Source of the DNA: Citrobacter sp. 18056
GTDB taxonomy: Bacteria; Pseudomonadota; Gammaproteobacteria; Enterobacterales; Enterobacteriaceae
NCBI GenBank assembly: GCA_902706235.1
Contig: CACSJR010000006.1
Span: 62,001 to 126,000 of the forward strand
Length of the DNA: 64,000 nucleotides
Direction: 5' to 3'
A program made the translations under genes and the position numbers. The first letter of the stretch is position 1, and each line of letters begins with the position of its first letter. The notes beneath the pieces were generated by a model. It was not told where the DNA came from. It did no database searches and saw only the letters and a program-made list of their open reading frames with translations. This document shows positions 1-8,962 of the stretch, piece by piece.

Positions 1-312
1 ACCCTTGCGGTGGCGGTCGACGCCAACGTATTGATTAACGAACGTATTAAGGAAGAAATCAGCAACGGACGTTCCATTCAGCAGGCGATTGACGAAGGTT
101 ATCGCGGCGCGTTTAGCTCGATTTTCGATGCGAACGTTACCACGCTTATCAAAGTTATCATCCTGTACGCGGTCGGTACTGGCGCTATTAAAGGCTTCGC
201 TATCACGACCGGTATCGGTGTGGCGACTTCCATGTTTACCGCGATCGTCGGCACCCGTGCCATCGTAAACCTGTTGTACGGCGGCAAACGCATCAACAAG
301 CTGTCTATCTGA
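1..312 (+). CDS. secD: SecD, C-terminal fragment (Sec translocon accessory subunit)
   Basis: Only the last 103 codons are present; the gene runs off the left edge and stops with TGA at 310-312. The fragment is the C-terminal membrane part of SecD, an RND-type subunit that, with SecF and YajC, uses the proton motive force to help preproteins leave the SecYEG channel on the periplasmic side. The conserved segment [16 protein letters not shown] near the start and the following glycine-rich helices match E. coli SecD closely. secF begins 10 bases after the stop, as in the usual yajC-secD-secF operon. Confidence 0.96.
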   Translation, partial: TLAVAVDANVLINERIKEEISNGRSIQQAIDEGYRGAFSSIFDANVTTLIKVIILYAVGTGAIKGFAITTGIGVATSMFTAIVGTRAIVNLLYGGKRINKLSI

Positions 313-322
313 GGAGTGCGTT

Positions 323-1294
323 GTGGCACAGGAATATACTGTTGAACAATTGAACCACGGCCGTAAAGTCCATGACTTTATGCGCTGGGACTACTGGGCC
401 TTTGGCATCTCTGGCCTGCTGCTGGTGGCTTCCATCATCATTATCGGCGTCCGTGGTTTTAACTGGGGTCTGGATTTCACTGGCGGTACTGTCATTGAAA
501 TCAGCCTCGAACAACCGGCCGATATGGACCAGATGCGTGACGCGCTGGAAAAAGCAGGCTTTGCCGATCCACTGCTGCAGAACTTCGGCAGCAGCCGCGA
601 CATCATGGTGCGTATGCCACCGGCCAAAGGGGAAACTGGCGGTCAGGAGTTGGGCAGCAAGGTGTTGAGCGTGATTAACGAAACCACTAACCAACATGCT
701 GCTGTTAAGCGTATTGAGTTTGTGGGGCCAAGCGTCGGCGCTGACCTGGCAACTAACGGCGCAATGGCGCTGCTGGTGGCGCTTATCTCTATCCTCGTGT
801 ACGTCGGATTCCGCTTCGAGTGGCGTCTGGCGGCGGGTGTGGTTATCTCGCTGGCGCACGACGTGGTGATCACCATGGGCATTCTGTCGCTGTTCCAGAT
901 TGAAGTCGATTTGACCATCGTTGCGTCACTGATGTCGGTTATCGGCTACTCGCTGAACGACAGCATCGTGGTATCGGACCGTATTCGTGAAAACTTCCGC
1001 AAAATTCGTCGCGGTACGCCTTACGAAATCTTTAACGTGTCCCTGACCCAGACGCTGCACCGTACGTTGATCACATCCGGTACCACCTTGATGGTTATCC
1101 TGATGCTGTTCCTGTTCGGTGGTGCGATGCTGAAAGGCTTCTCGCTGACCATGCTTATCGGTGTATCCATCGGTACGGCATCGTCCATCTACGTAGCATC
1201 TGCGCTGGCGCTGAAACTCGGGATGCGTCGCGAGCACCTGCTGCAGCAGAAAGTGGAAAAAGAAGGCGCCGATCAGCCTAATATTCTGCCGTAA
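323..1294 (+). CDS. secF: SecF, Sec translocon accessory membrane protein
   Basis: 323 residues, the normal length. SecF pairs with SecD in the inner membrane and couples proton flow to late steps of protein export. Visible parts: first membrane helix at about residues 25-45, the periplasmic entry motif GLDFTGGT just after it, then five helices between about 140 and 300 containing the RND signature around [17 protein letters not shown]. The start is GTG at 323, preceded by GAGGAG at 311-316, which overlaps the secD stop codon; translational coupling with secD is likely. A rho-independent terminator follows at 1314-1342. Confidence 0.97.
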   Translation: MAQEYTVEQLNHGRKVHDFMRWDYWAFGISGLLLVASIIIIGVRGFNWGLDFTGGTVIEISLEQPADMDQMRDALEKAGFADPLLQNFGSSRDIMVRMPPAKGETGGQELGSKVLSVINETTNQHAAVKRIEFVGPSVGADLATNGAMALLVALISILVYVGFRFEWRLAAGVVISLAHDVVITMGILSLFQIEVDLTIVASLMSVIGYSLNDSIVVSDRIRENFRKIRRGTPYEIFNVSLTQTLHRTLITSGTTLMVILMLFLFGGAMLKGFSLTMLIGVSIGTASSIYVASALALKLGMRREHLLQQKVEKEGADQPNILP

Positions 1295-1313
1295 GTTCTG
1301 CACTGCAAAATCG

Positions 1314-1342
1314 AATCCCGGTCAAATGGCCGGGATTTTTTT
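1314..1342 (+). terminator. Terminator of secDF
   Basis: Perfect 8-bp stem AATCCCGG (1314-1321) / CCGGGATT (1330-1337) with an 8-base loop, followed by a run of T to 1342. It closes the secDF transcription unit. Confidence 0.85.
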
Positions 1343-1406
1343 ATGTCAAAAATCCGCGTTTCCGGTAGGGTGAACAGATAATCTCTGTTTAAAGGACACT
1401 ACAGAA

Positions 1407-2801
1407 ATGACCACTGCGCCCCTCGTTTCACTGCAGCCCATGCCTCAGCCACCGTGCTGGACGAATCTGCCTTCCGTTACCCTAAATGACGCCACGCTTG
1501 CCGGGCGTAAAGCGCGCGTGCTGGACCGGATGCGCCAACAGGGGTTAGACACGCTGATTGTTTACGCCGACAAAGAGCACGGCGGAAACTTTGAATATCT
1601 CACTGGCTTTATTCCGCGCTTTGAAGAGGCGCTGCTGGTGTTGCATCAGGATGGCGAGGCGGGGCTGGTTCTCGGCAACGAAAACCTCAAGCTGGCGCCG
1701 CACGCGCGGCTGAAAAACCACGTGCTGCATGCGCCGTGGTTCTCTCTGCCGAATCAGCCAATGGACACGGTTCAGCCCCTGCACGAGGTTCTGCAACATG
1801 CCGGTATTATCGGGGATAAAACACTGGGTCTGGCGGGCTGGAAGCTGTTCACTGGCATAAACGACAACACGCGGCAGCTGTTCGATATCCCGTCGTTTAT
1901 CGTTGATGCAGTCCGTGAGGCTGCGCCCAGGGCAGAACTGCGCAATGCCACCGGCGTGTTTATTTCCCCGGCGTATGGCGCTCGGGTTATCAATAATGCC
2001 AATGAGTTAGCGCATTATGAATACGGGGCCAATCTGGCTTCAACGGCGATACTTCGGGCGCTGAATGCGGTCGCACCGGGCAAAACGGAAAAGGAGATTG
2101 CCAGCCTGCTCGCCGCCGATGGCCAGCCGCACAACGTGGTGTCCATCGCTGCCACTGGCGATCGTTTCGCCCATGCGAATCTTTATCCGGGTGATAAAAC
2201 GGTGCAACTGGGGGATAAATTTTCGTTGACCACCAGTTTTAAAGGTGGGCTCAGCAGTCGTGCGGCCTACGTGGTCGAAAATGCCGGGCAGTTGCCGGAT
2301 GCGGTTAGCGATTATCTGGATGTCGTCGCGATTCCGTATTTCCGCGCGGTGGTCGCGTGGCTGGAAAACATTCGTCCGGGCATGACCGGCGGTGAGTTGT
2401 ACCAGCTGATTGAAGATGTGCTGCCGAAGTCTGAATATCACTGGCATCTTAATCCGGGGCATCTTGTGGCGGATGAAGAATGGCTGTGTTCGCCGGTGTC
2501 TGCGGGCTCTGACATTCCACTTGCCAGCGGCATGCTGCTGCAAATCGATATTATTCCTTCCCGGGCGGGATATGCAGGGGCAAGCATCGAAGACACGGTG
2601 GCGCTGGCGGATGAATCGTTGCGTCAGCAATTGGCGGCGGAATATCCGCAGCTGTGGGCGAGGGTGCAGGCGAGACGGGCTTTTATTGAAAAAGAGGTCG
2701 GGATTCGTTTACCCGAGTGGGTATTGCCGTTCTCAAATACCGTGGGATATTTGCGGCCATGGTTGCTGGACCCTACAAGTGCGTTGTCGTGTAAGCCATG
2801 A
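1407..2801 (+). CDS. M24-family (creatinase/aminopeptidase P-like) protein, possibly non-catalytic
   Basis: 464 residues, ATG at 1407 with AAAGGA at 1391-1396. The overall plan is a creatinase-type N-terminal domain (about 30-180) followed by a pita-bread M24 domain (about 190-450). Working members bind two metal ions through Asp, Asp, His, Glu, Glu. Here the segment expected to read iDxG...SDxTR reads GDKFSLTTSFKGG then SSRAAY, so both Asp ligands appear missing. The His (NPGHL), an Asp in place of the fourth ligand (QIDIIP) and the last Glu (ASIEDT) can still be aligned. It may be an inactive or repurposed member. E. coli K-12 has yajD in this position, so this is an accessory gene. It stands alone between secF and tsx. 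Confidence 0.7.
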   Translation: MTTAPLVSLQPMPQPPCWTNLPSVTLNDATLAGRKARVLDRMRQQGLDTLIVYADKEHGGNFEYLTGFIPRFEEALLVLHQDGEAGLVLGNENLKLAPHARLKNHVLHAPWFSLPNQPMDTVQPLHEVLQHAGIIGDKTLGLAGWKLFTGINDNTRQLFDIPSFIVDAVREAAPRAELRNATGVFISPAYGARVINNANELAHYEYGANLASTAILRALNAVAPGKTEKEIASLLAADGQPHNVVSIAATGDRFAHANLYPGDKTVQLGDKFSLTTSFKGGLSSRAAYVVENAGQLPDAVSDYLDVVAIPYFRAVVAWLENIRPGMTGGELYQLIEDVLPKSEYHWHLNPGHLVADEEWLCSPVSAGSDIPLASGMLLQIDIIPSRAGYAGASIEDTVALADESLRQQLAAEYPQLWARVQARRAFIEKEVGIRLPEWVLPFSNTVGYLRPWLLDPTSALSCKP

Positions 2802-2810
2802 ATCTTAAAA

Positions 2811-2840
2811 TGCCCGGCAAGCCTGCGCCGCCGGGCTTTA
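2811..2840. terminator. Bidirectional terminator between the M24-like gene and tsx
   Basis: Inverted repeat GCCCGGC (2812-2818) / GCCGGGC (2830-2836) with an 11-base loop; TTTA follows on the plus strand and ATTTTA on the minus strand. It lies between convergent genes and can serve both. Confidence 0.7.
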
Positions 2841-2857
2841 TCGCTTAACGCTGATTA

Positions 2858-3754
2858 TCAGAAGTTATACCCGACAACCAGGTAGCCACCCCAACCGGTA
2901 GAGCGGACGTTGAAGTTACCGTCACCGAAGTTCAGGCTTGCATCATCGTTCCACTGACCGCCGTTGTGCCAGTAACGTGCAACCACCGAGTAGTGCCAGT
3001 GATCGTAGTTCAGCGCCAGAATGTGGCTGGAGGCGATGGAGTTATTGGTACGCGCTTTCTTGCCGTTCAGGTCACGGAAGTCTTCGTCACCCAGGTCTGA
3101 ACCCCAGTCAAAGTTGGTGAAACCGATGTAGCTCAGGTTACCGCCCCACAGGGTAGTAATCGGTACGAAGTATTTGACCTTGAAGCGGTAGCCGTCCCAC
3201 TGATTTTCGTTCGCGGCACCGTAGTTCTGCCACTGGTATTTAGCATACACGTTCAGGGACAGGCTCATTGGCAGACCGGTGTCGATATCGGTACCCAGAC
3301 CCATATACCAGGTGTTCTGCTTACTTGCATCGTCACCGTGCGCACCCATATCGTAGATATAGTTGTTGGCGAAGTACCATTCTTTAAACGGACCGAAAGC
3401 CAGGCTGGTGCCAGTCAGCTTGTCGATAGAGAAGCGCGGTTCAATCTCCATGAACATGCGAGAACCGTCATCCCAAATGCCTTTGTCGTTACCGTTACCC
3501 GCACCGAAGGTTTTTGGGATATCGATATAGCCGTAGAAGTCGAACCAATCTTTCTTGGCGAACGCTTCATATTCCAGGTAAACGTCATTATTGATTTTCG
3601 GCCCAAAGCGGGTGTGGTAGCTACCTACCACGTTGACGCTCTGATGCCACCAGTCAGAGACATACTCTGGTTTGGTCGTTTCGGCTGCGTTTGCCGTGAA
3701 AGTCGAAGAAAGCGCGAGCACTGCACCGGCTGCAAGTAATGTTTTTTTCATCAT
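2858..3754 (-). CDS. tsx: Tsx, nucleoside-specific outer membrane channel
   Basis: 298 residues with a Sec signal peptide ([10 protein letters not shown]... cut after about residue 23, TANA/AE). Tsx forms a 12-stranded beta-barrel that lets nucleosides, deoxynucleosides and some antibiotics such as albicidin cross the outer membrane; in E. coli it is also a phage and colicin K receptor. The sequence aligns end to end with E. coli Tsx, including [20 protein letters not shown] and the C-terminal aromatic strand ending GYNF. Differences cluster in surface-loop segments such as the one near residues 85-95, as expected for phage-exposed loops. Either of the two initial ATGs may start translation. 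In E. coli it is under CytR/CRP and DeoR control; I could not identify convincing sites here. Confidence 0.97.
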   Translation of the reverse strand: MMKKTLLAAGAVLALSSTFTANAAETTKPEYVSDWWHQSVNVVGSYHTRFGPKINNDVYLEYEAFAKKDWFDFYGYIDIPKTFGAGNGNDKGIWDDGSRMFMEIEPRFSIDKLTGTSLAFGPFKEWYFANNYIYDMGAHGDDASKQNTWYMGLGTDIDTGLPMSLSLNVYAKYQWQNYGAANENQWDGYRFKVKYFVPITTLWGGNLSYIGFTNFDWGSDLGDEDFRDLNGKKARTNNSIASSHILALNYDHWHYSVVARYWHNGGQWNDDASLNFGDGNFNVRSTGWGGYLVVGYNF

Positions 3755-4059
3755 GATGCCACTTGTTGAAATCCCTTTCGGGGAGTGAAAAGAACCGCGT
3801 GGGCGTTTCTAAATGTAACTGTTTTCTGCGAGGCCTATTATAAGAATCATTGCTCACAAAAATATGTGGTGTTTCACAGTTTTCTCAAGTACGTAATCGA
3901 TTGCGTTCACGTTTGCGTACATTATCGGCGGGGATTGTACGGATTCTCTCAAATGTTTCCAGGGATTTCTGAAAAACAGCAAAGATTGCGGTGCATGTTG
4001 AAGGGTGATGAAAAAGGGGGATGAAAACCGGATAACCGTCGCTATCCGGTGTTAAGAAA
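3755..4059. other. tsx-yajI intergenic region, no gene
   Basis: 305 bases without a convincing coding region. It should hold the tsx promoters (reading left) and the end of the yajI transcript. A yajI terminator-like hairpin lies at 4027-4050. Half-sites TGTG and CACA near 3864-3877 are spaced too closely for a standard CRP site. Confidence 0.6.
4023..4050 (-). terminator. Probable terminator of yajI
   Basis: 8-bp perfect stem ACCGGATA (4027-4034) / TATCCGGT (4043-4050), with TTTTCAT following on the minus strand just after the yajI stop codon. The U-run is short. Confidence 0.55.
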
Positions 4060-4602
4060 TTACTGAACGCTGGCGGGCTGAATATCGTGAATGCGCACGA
4101 AAACGGGCTGCTTAGGATCCGTGCCACTGAGCTGAAGTGGAATATCCACATCGCTCGGTGCGAGGACGCTGGCCGGAGCGTTGATCAGCTGGTTTTTAAC
4201 ATTCACTTCCTGATAGTTGTCAGTTGTGCCCTGAATCAGGCCCCATTCGACGGTGCCGCTGAACGCGGGAAGCGGATCGTTGGATTCGCCCTGAATACGC
4301 AGCGTGGCGCGCATACCGTCGGCGTTTTGCGCGATGTTAATCAGCGACATTCTCAGCGTACCAATCTGGCTTTCCAGGCGGGCTGGCGTATTCGACCCCG
4401 GTAACAGATACACACCGCTTGCGGATTTCGCATTCAGGGTGTTTTGCTGGGTTATCTTCACGGTTTCCTGATTCAGCTTGGTCATATCTTTATTGAGCGC
4501 GGTGACGCTCTGCTGCATCTCATGTACTTCGTGCTGCTGTGCGCAGGCGCTAAGGGTAAACAGGCTGCCCAGCGCCAGAATTCGTACTAAACGTCGTGTC
4601 AT
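4060..4602 (-). CDS. yajI: YajI family lipoprotein (DUF3251)
   Basis: 180 residues counted from the ATG at 4602, which has AGGACA upstream; the reading frame is open further upstream, but only this start puts a signal peptide at the N-terminus. The peptide ends in a lipobox LSAC, so the mature protein should be a lipid-anchored periplasmic protein. A short helical stretch with heptad-like spacing follows the anchor (about residues 25-55), then a mostly beta domain. It is the orthologue of E. coli YajI, whose function is unknown. It lies upstream of tsx on the same strand and divergent from nrdR. Confidence 0.9.
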   Translation of the reverse strand: MTRRLVRILALGSLFTLSACAQQHEVHEMQQSVTALNKDMTKLNQETVKITQQNTLNAKSASGVYLLPGSNTPARLESQIGTLRMSLINIAQNADGMRATLRIQGESNDPLPAFSGTVEWGLIQGTTDNYQEVNVKNQLINAPASVLAPSDVDIPLQLSGTDPKQPVFVRIHDIQPASVQ

Positions 4603-4682
4603 CGTTAGGTGTCCTTTCGAGGTTCTGTCTGAAGTCAATGGTAGCAGTATCGTCCTGGAAGCCATCGGGGGATTGTCTCAAA

Positions 4683-5196
<514 letters not shown>

Positions 5197-5199
5197 TCG

Positions 5200-6303
5200 A
5201 TGCTTGACGAAATGTACATGGCCCGTGCGCTGAAGCTGGCGAATCAGGGGCGCTTCACGACGCATCCGAATCCACGCGTTGGCTGCGTCATCGTGAAAGA
5301 CGGGGAAATCGTCGGCGAAGGCGCGCACTATCGCGCGGGTGAACCGCACGCCGAAGTCCACGCCCTGCGCATGGCGGGCGAGAAAGCGAAAGGGGCAACG
5401 GCATATGTTACCCTCGAACCATGCAGTCACCATGGCCGTACGCCGCCGTGCTGTGAGGCACTCATTACCGCGGGCGTCAGCCGCGTGGTTGCCGCGATGC
5501 AGGATCCTAATCCGCAGGTTGCGGGGCGCGGGCTGTACCGTTTGCAGCAGGAAGGCATTATCGTTAGCCACGGGCTGATGATGAGCGAAGCGGAAGCGCT
5601 GAATAAGGGTTTCCTTAAGCGGATGCGTACCGGTTTCCCGTATATACAGCTGAAGCTCGGCGCGTCGCTGGATGGCCGCACGGCGATGGCCAGCGGTGAA
5701 AGCCAATGGATTACCTCGCCGCAGGCGCGCCGCGATGTGCAGCGTCTTCGTGCGGAAAGCCACGCCATTTTGACCACCGATGCCACTGTGCTGGCCGACG
5801 ATCCTGTACTCACCGTGCGTTGGGAAGAACTGAGTGCCGATGTGCAGGCGCATTATCCGCAGGAAAATCTGCGTCAGCCGCTGCGCATTGTTATCGACCG
5901 TCAGAACCGCGTGACGCCAGAACACCGCATCGTGCAGCAGCCGGGCGAGATCCTGTTTGCGCGCTGCAAAGACGATACCCGTGAATGGCCGGACAATGTG
6001 CGCAACCTGAACGTGCCAGAACATAACGGTCATCTGGATTTAGTTCTGCTGATGATGCAATTGGGTAAACAGCAAATTAACAGTCTATGGGTGGAAGCGG
6101 GCCCAACGTTTGCCGGCGCATTGTTGCAGGCAGGTCTGGTTGATGAGCTGATTGTCTACGTTGCGCCTAAACTGTTAGGCAGTGATGCGCGCGGTTTATG
6201 TGTGCTGCCAGGGCTTGAGAAACTGGCCGACGCCCCCCAATTTAGTTTCAGCGAGATACGCCCGGTCGGCCCGGATCTCTGTTTGCATTTAATACCCGCG
6301 TGA
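5200..6303 (+). CDS. ribD: RibD, bifunctional riboflavin biosynthesis deaminase/reductase
   Basis: 367 residues. The N-terminal half (1-145) is a cytidine-deaminase-like zinc domain with His50-Ala-Glu52 and Cys75/Cys84 (PCSHHGRTPPC); it deaminates 2,5-diamino-6-ribosylamino-pyrimidinone 5'-phosphate. The C-terminal half (about 147-367) is a dihydrofolate-reductase-like NADPH reductase that reduces the ribosyl chain. Length and sequence match E. coli RibD throughout. The start at 5200 follows nrdR by 3 bases. ribH, which acts later in the same pathway, is 86 bases downstream. No FMN riboswitch is present in front of this gene. Confidence 0.97.
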   Translation: MLDEMYMARALKLANQGRFTTHPNPRVGCVIVKDGEIVGEGAHYRAGEPHAEVHALRMAGEKAKGATAYVTLEPCSHHGRTPPCCEALITAGVSRVVAAMQDPNPQVAGRGLYRLQQEGIIVSHGLMMSEAEALNKGFLKRMRTGFPYIQLKLGASLDGRTAMASGESQWITSPQARRDVQRLRAESHAILTTDATVLADDPVLTVRWEELSADVQAHYPQENLRQPLRIVIDRQNRVTPEHRIVQQPGEILFARCKDDTREWPDNVRNLNVPEHNGHLDLVLLMMQLGKQQINSLWVEAGPTFAGALLQAGLVDELIVYVAPKLLGSDARGLCVLPGLEKLADAPQFSFSEIRPVGPDLCLHLIPA

Positions 6304-6389
6304 AGCAGCCCTAAATAGGGAAGCCGTACGCGAATAATTATGATAAAATCCGCCCCCCTCGGGGTAAGTCGAATCCCAAAAGGAAATGT

Positions 6390-6860
6390 ATGAACATTAT
6401 CGAAGCTAACGTTGCTGCCCCGGACGCTCGCGTTGCCATCACTATTGCGCGTTTCAATAACTTCATCAATGACAGCCTGCTGGAAGGTGCGATTGACGCC
6501 CTGAAGCGTATTGGTCAGATGAAAGATGAGAACATCACTGTCGTTTGGGTTCCTGGCGCATACGAACTGCCGCTGGCAGCCGGTGCACTGGCGAAAACCG
6601 GTAAATACGACGCAGTGATCGCGCTCGGCACTGTTATCCGTGGCGGTACTGCTCACTTTGAATACGTGGCCGGTGGAGCAAGCAATGGTCTGGCGCAGGT
6701 TGCGCACGACAGCGAAATCCCGGTCGCTTTTGGGGTTCTGACCACCGAAAGCATCGAACAAGCCATCGAACGTGCTGGCACCAAGGCCGGTAACAAAGGT
6801 GCAGAAGCTGCACTGACCGCGCTTGAAATGATCAATGTATTGAAGGCTATCAAGGCCTGA
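6390..6860 (+). CDS. ribH: 6,7-dimethyl-8-ribityllumazine synthase
   Basis: 156 residues, ATG at 6390 with AAAAGGAAA just upstream. Lumazine synthase joins 5-amino-6-ribitylamino-uracil with 3,4-dihydroxybutanone 4-phosphate, the last step but one to riboflavin, in 60-mer capsids. Recognisable are the substrate loop ARFNNFI near residue 22, PGAYELP near 57 and the [14 protein letters not shown] motif with the acid/base His near residue 89. The gene is ribE in E. coli nomenclature, ribH elsewhere. It lies in the nrdR-ribD-ribH-nusB order and ends 21 bases before nusB. Confidence 0.97.
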   Translation: MNIIEANVAAPDARVAITIARFNNFINDSLLEGAIDALKRIGQMKDENITVVWVPGAYELPLAAGALAKTGKYDAVIALGTVIRGGTAHFEYVAGGASNGLAQVAHDSEIPVAFGVLTTESIEQAIERAGTKAGNKGAEAALTALEMINVLKAIKA

Positions 6861-6881
6861 TTTTTTTGTAAGGGGAATTCC

Positions 6882-7301
6882 GTGAAACCTGCTGCTCGTC
6901 GCCGCGCCCGTGAGTGTGCTGTCCAGGCGCTTTACTCCTGGCAGTTGTCTAAAAACGACATCTCTGATGTTGAATACCAGTTCCTGGCGGAACAGGACGT
7001 GAAAGACGTCGACGTCGTGTACTTCCGTGAACTGCTGACCGGAGTGGCGACCAACAGCGCGTATCTCGACGGCCTGATGAAACCGTATCTGTCCCGTCTG
7101 CTGGATGAACTGGGTCAGGTAGAGAAAGCCGTGCTGCGCATCGCGCTGTTTGAGCTGGCGAAGCGTGATGATGTGCCGTACAAAGTGGCCATCAACGAAG
7201 CTATTGAACTGGCAAAAACCTTCGGTGCCGAAGACAGCCATAAGTTCGTTAACGGCGTGCTGGATAAAGCAGCTCCGGCAATTCGTCCCCGCAAAAAGTA
7301 A
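6882..7301 (+). CDS. nusB: NusB, transcription antitermination factor
   Basis: 139 residues starting at GTG 6882, with AAGGGG upstream. NusB is an all-helical RNA-binding protein that, with NusE (ribosomal protein S10), binds boxA RNA in rRNA leaders and lets polymerase pass terminators. The arginine-rich N-terminus ([16 protein letters not shown]) and the C-terminal segment [11 protein letters not shown] are typical. A strong hairpin follows the gene at 7307-7350, so thiL may be read only in part by the upstream transcript. Confidence 0.97.
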   Translation: MKPAARRRARECAVQALYSWQLSKNDISDVEYQFLAEQDVKDVDVVYFRELLTGVATNSAYLDGLMKPYLSRLLDELGQVEKAVLRIALFELAKRDDVPYKVAINEAIELAKTFGAEDSHKFVNGVLDKAAPAIRPRKK

Positions 7302-7306
7302 TCTGC

Positions 7307-7350
7307 AGGCCGGAGAAAGCGGTTTCACGTTCTCTCCGGCCTTCTATTTT
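7307..7350 (+). terminator. Terminator or attenuator between nusB and thiL
   Basis: Perfect 10-bp stem AGGCCGGAGA (7307-7316) / TCTCCGGCCT (7333-7342), then TCTATTTTCT. It lies six bases after the nusB stop, in a cluster otherwise expected to be read through. Confidence 0.6.
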
Positions 7351-7369
7351 CTCTGCCGAGGCATAACGT

Positions 7370-8344
7370 ATGGCATGTGGCGAATTCTCCCTGATTGCCC
7401 GTTATTTTGATCGTGTAAGAAGTTCCCGTCTTGATGTTGAAACCGGAATCGGTGACGACTGCGCACTGCTCAATATTCCTGAAAAACAAACTCTCGCGAT
7501 CAGTACTGACACTTTGGTGTCGGGCATTCATTTCCTTCCTGATATCAATCCTGCCGATTTAGCCCATAAAGCGCTGGCGGTGAATCTCAGCGATCTCGCT
7601 GCGATGGGAGCTGATCCTGCGTGGTTGACGCTGGCATTAACGCTGCCGTCAGTGAACGACGCCTGGCTTGAAGCGTTTAGCGACAGCCTGTTTGAACAAC
7701 TTAATTATTACGATATGCAACTGATTGGCGGCGACACCACTAAAGGGCCGCTGTCGATGACGTTGGGTATTCACGGCTTAGTGCCGGAAGGCCGGGCGTT
7801 GAAGCGTTCTGGCGCAAAACCGGGTGACTGGATTTACGTCACCGGTACGCCGGGCGACAGCGCTGCCGGGCTGGCGATTTTGCAGGACCATCTGCAGGTG
7901 GATAACAAAGAAGACGCGGATTATCTGGTTAAGCGTCATCTGAATCCGACGCCGCGTATTCTGAGCGGTCAGGCGCTGCGTAATCTGGCGCATTCGGCCA
8001 TCGATATTTCCGACGGGCTGATTTCCGATCTCGGGCATATTCTCAACGCCAGCGGCTGCGGCGCACGGGTAGATCTCGATCTGCTGCCGTATTCTGACGC
8101 GATGAAGCGTCACGTTGAGCCCGAACAGGCGCTGCGTTGGGCGCTTTCTGGCGGCGAAGACTACGAACTGTGCTTCACCGTGCCGGAGCTTAATCGCGGC
8201 GCGCTGGATGTCGCTTTGGGGAATTTCGGCATGGGCTTCACCTGCATTGGCCAGGTTAGCGCCGACATCGAAGGGCTGCATTTTCAGCGTGACGGCAAAC
8301 CGGTAACGCTCGACTGGAAGGGGTACGACCATTTTGCGCAGTAA
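7370..8344 (+). CDS. thiL: Thiamine-monophosphate kinase ThiL
   Basis: 324 residues. ThiL phosphorylates thiamine monophosphate to thiamine pyrophosphate with ATP, the last step of cofactor synthesis. It belongs to the PurM/SelD ATP-binding family: GIGDDCALL near residue 26, [11 protein letters not shown] near 45, the Mg-binding GGDTTKGP near 120 and the [10 protein letters not shown] motif near 260. The start at 7370 (MACGEFSL) is the same as in E. coli. The last 11 bases overlap pgpA. Confidence 0.97.
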   Translation: MACGEFSLIARYFDRVRSSRLDVETGIGDDCALLNIPEKQTLAISTDTLVSGIHFLPDINPADLAHKALAVNLSDLAAMGADPAWLTLALTLPSVNDAWLEAFSDSLFEQLNYYDMQLIGGDTTKGPLSMTLGIHGLVPEGRALKRSGAKPGDWIYVTGTPGDSAAGLAILQDHLQVDNKEDADYLVKRHLNPTPRILSGQALRNLAHSAIDISDGLISDLGHILNASGCGARVDLDLLPYSDAMKRHVEPEQALRWALSGGEDYELCFTVPELNRGALDVALGNFGMGFTCIGQVSADIEGLHFQRDGKPVTLDWKGYDHFAQ

Positions 8345-8837
8345 AGACGTAGCAAAAAGCCGATTGAGTATGCTCAACCCGTGGCATCTGCTGGCGACCG
8401 GTTTTGGCAGCGGTCTCAGCCCGATAATGCCTGGCACGGCGGGCTCGATTGCGGCCATTCCTTTCTGGTATCTGATAACCTTCCTGCCGTGGCAGCTTTA
8501 TTCGCTGACGGTGATGCTCAGTATCTGCATTGGCGTATATATTTGTCACCGCACGGCGAAAGACATGGGTGTGCATGATCACGGCAGTATCGTCTGGGAC
8601 GAATTTGTCGGGATGTGGATTACGCTGATGGCAATCCCCACCAACGACTGGCAGTGGGTCGCCGCCGGATTTGTCATCTTCCGTATTTTCGATATCTGGA
8701 AGCCGTGGCCGATCCGCTGGTTCGATCGCAACGTTCACGGCGGAATGGGAATTATGGTCGACGATATTGTGGCTGGGGTGATTTCCGCGGGGCTGTTGTA
8801 TGTGATTGGGCATCACTGGCCGATTGGGATTATTTGA
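8334..8837 (+). CDS. pgpA: Phosphatidylglycerophosphatase A
   Basis: 167 residues if read from TTG at 8334. PgpA is an inner-membrane phosphatase that removes phosphate from phosphatidylglycerophosphate to make phosphatidylglycerol. Membrane helices, the PGTAGS motif near residue 34 and the VWDEFVGMW motif near 88 identify the family. The start is unusual: the E. coli ATG that overlaps the end of thiL corresponds here to ACG (8325-8327), so translation may begin at TTG 8334, at the next ATG (8370), or at the ACG itself. The gene overlaps thiL and is probably coupled to it. Confidence 0.93.
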   Translation: MRSKDVAKSRLSMLNPWHLLATGFGSGLSPIMPGTAGSIAAIPFWYLITFLPWQLYSLTVMLSICIGVYICHRTAKDMGVHDHGSIVWDEFVGMWITLMAIPTNDWQWVAAGFVIFRIFDIWKPWPIRWFDRNVHGGMGIMVDDIVAGVISAGLLYVIGHHWPIGII

Positions 8838-8862
8838 GACATCGTCCGGAAACGGTGGAACG

Positions 8863-8919
8863 GTTCCGTTCACGTTCTGCAAGGATTGTAGAACCTGCTG
8901 AACATTTGGTGAACGGAAC
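8863..8919. repeat. Nested inverted repeat between pgpA and yajO
   Basis: Perfect 11-bp arms GTTCCGTTCAC (8863-8873) and GTGAACGGAAC (8909-8919), with a second imperfect pairing inside (GTTCTGCA / TGTAGAAC). It sits between convergent genes and may act as a two-way transcription end, though it lacks a T-run on the plus strand. Confidence 0.6.
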
Positions 8920-8962
8920 AAAACATCTGAACTAAAAAATAGTGGAACTCCGCCAGGAACAA

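Noticed and set aside
3862-3880. CRP site ahead of tsx (TGTG...CACA)
   Set aside because: The half-sites are two bases too close for a standard 16-base CRP site; no DeoR or CytR site could be confirmed either.
6156-7328. Minus-strand 390-codon frame spanning ribD, ribH and nusB
   Set aside because: Crosses three well-supported genes on the other strand and has a composition typical of antisense frames.
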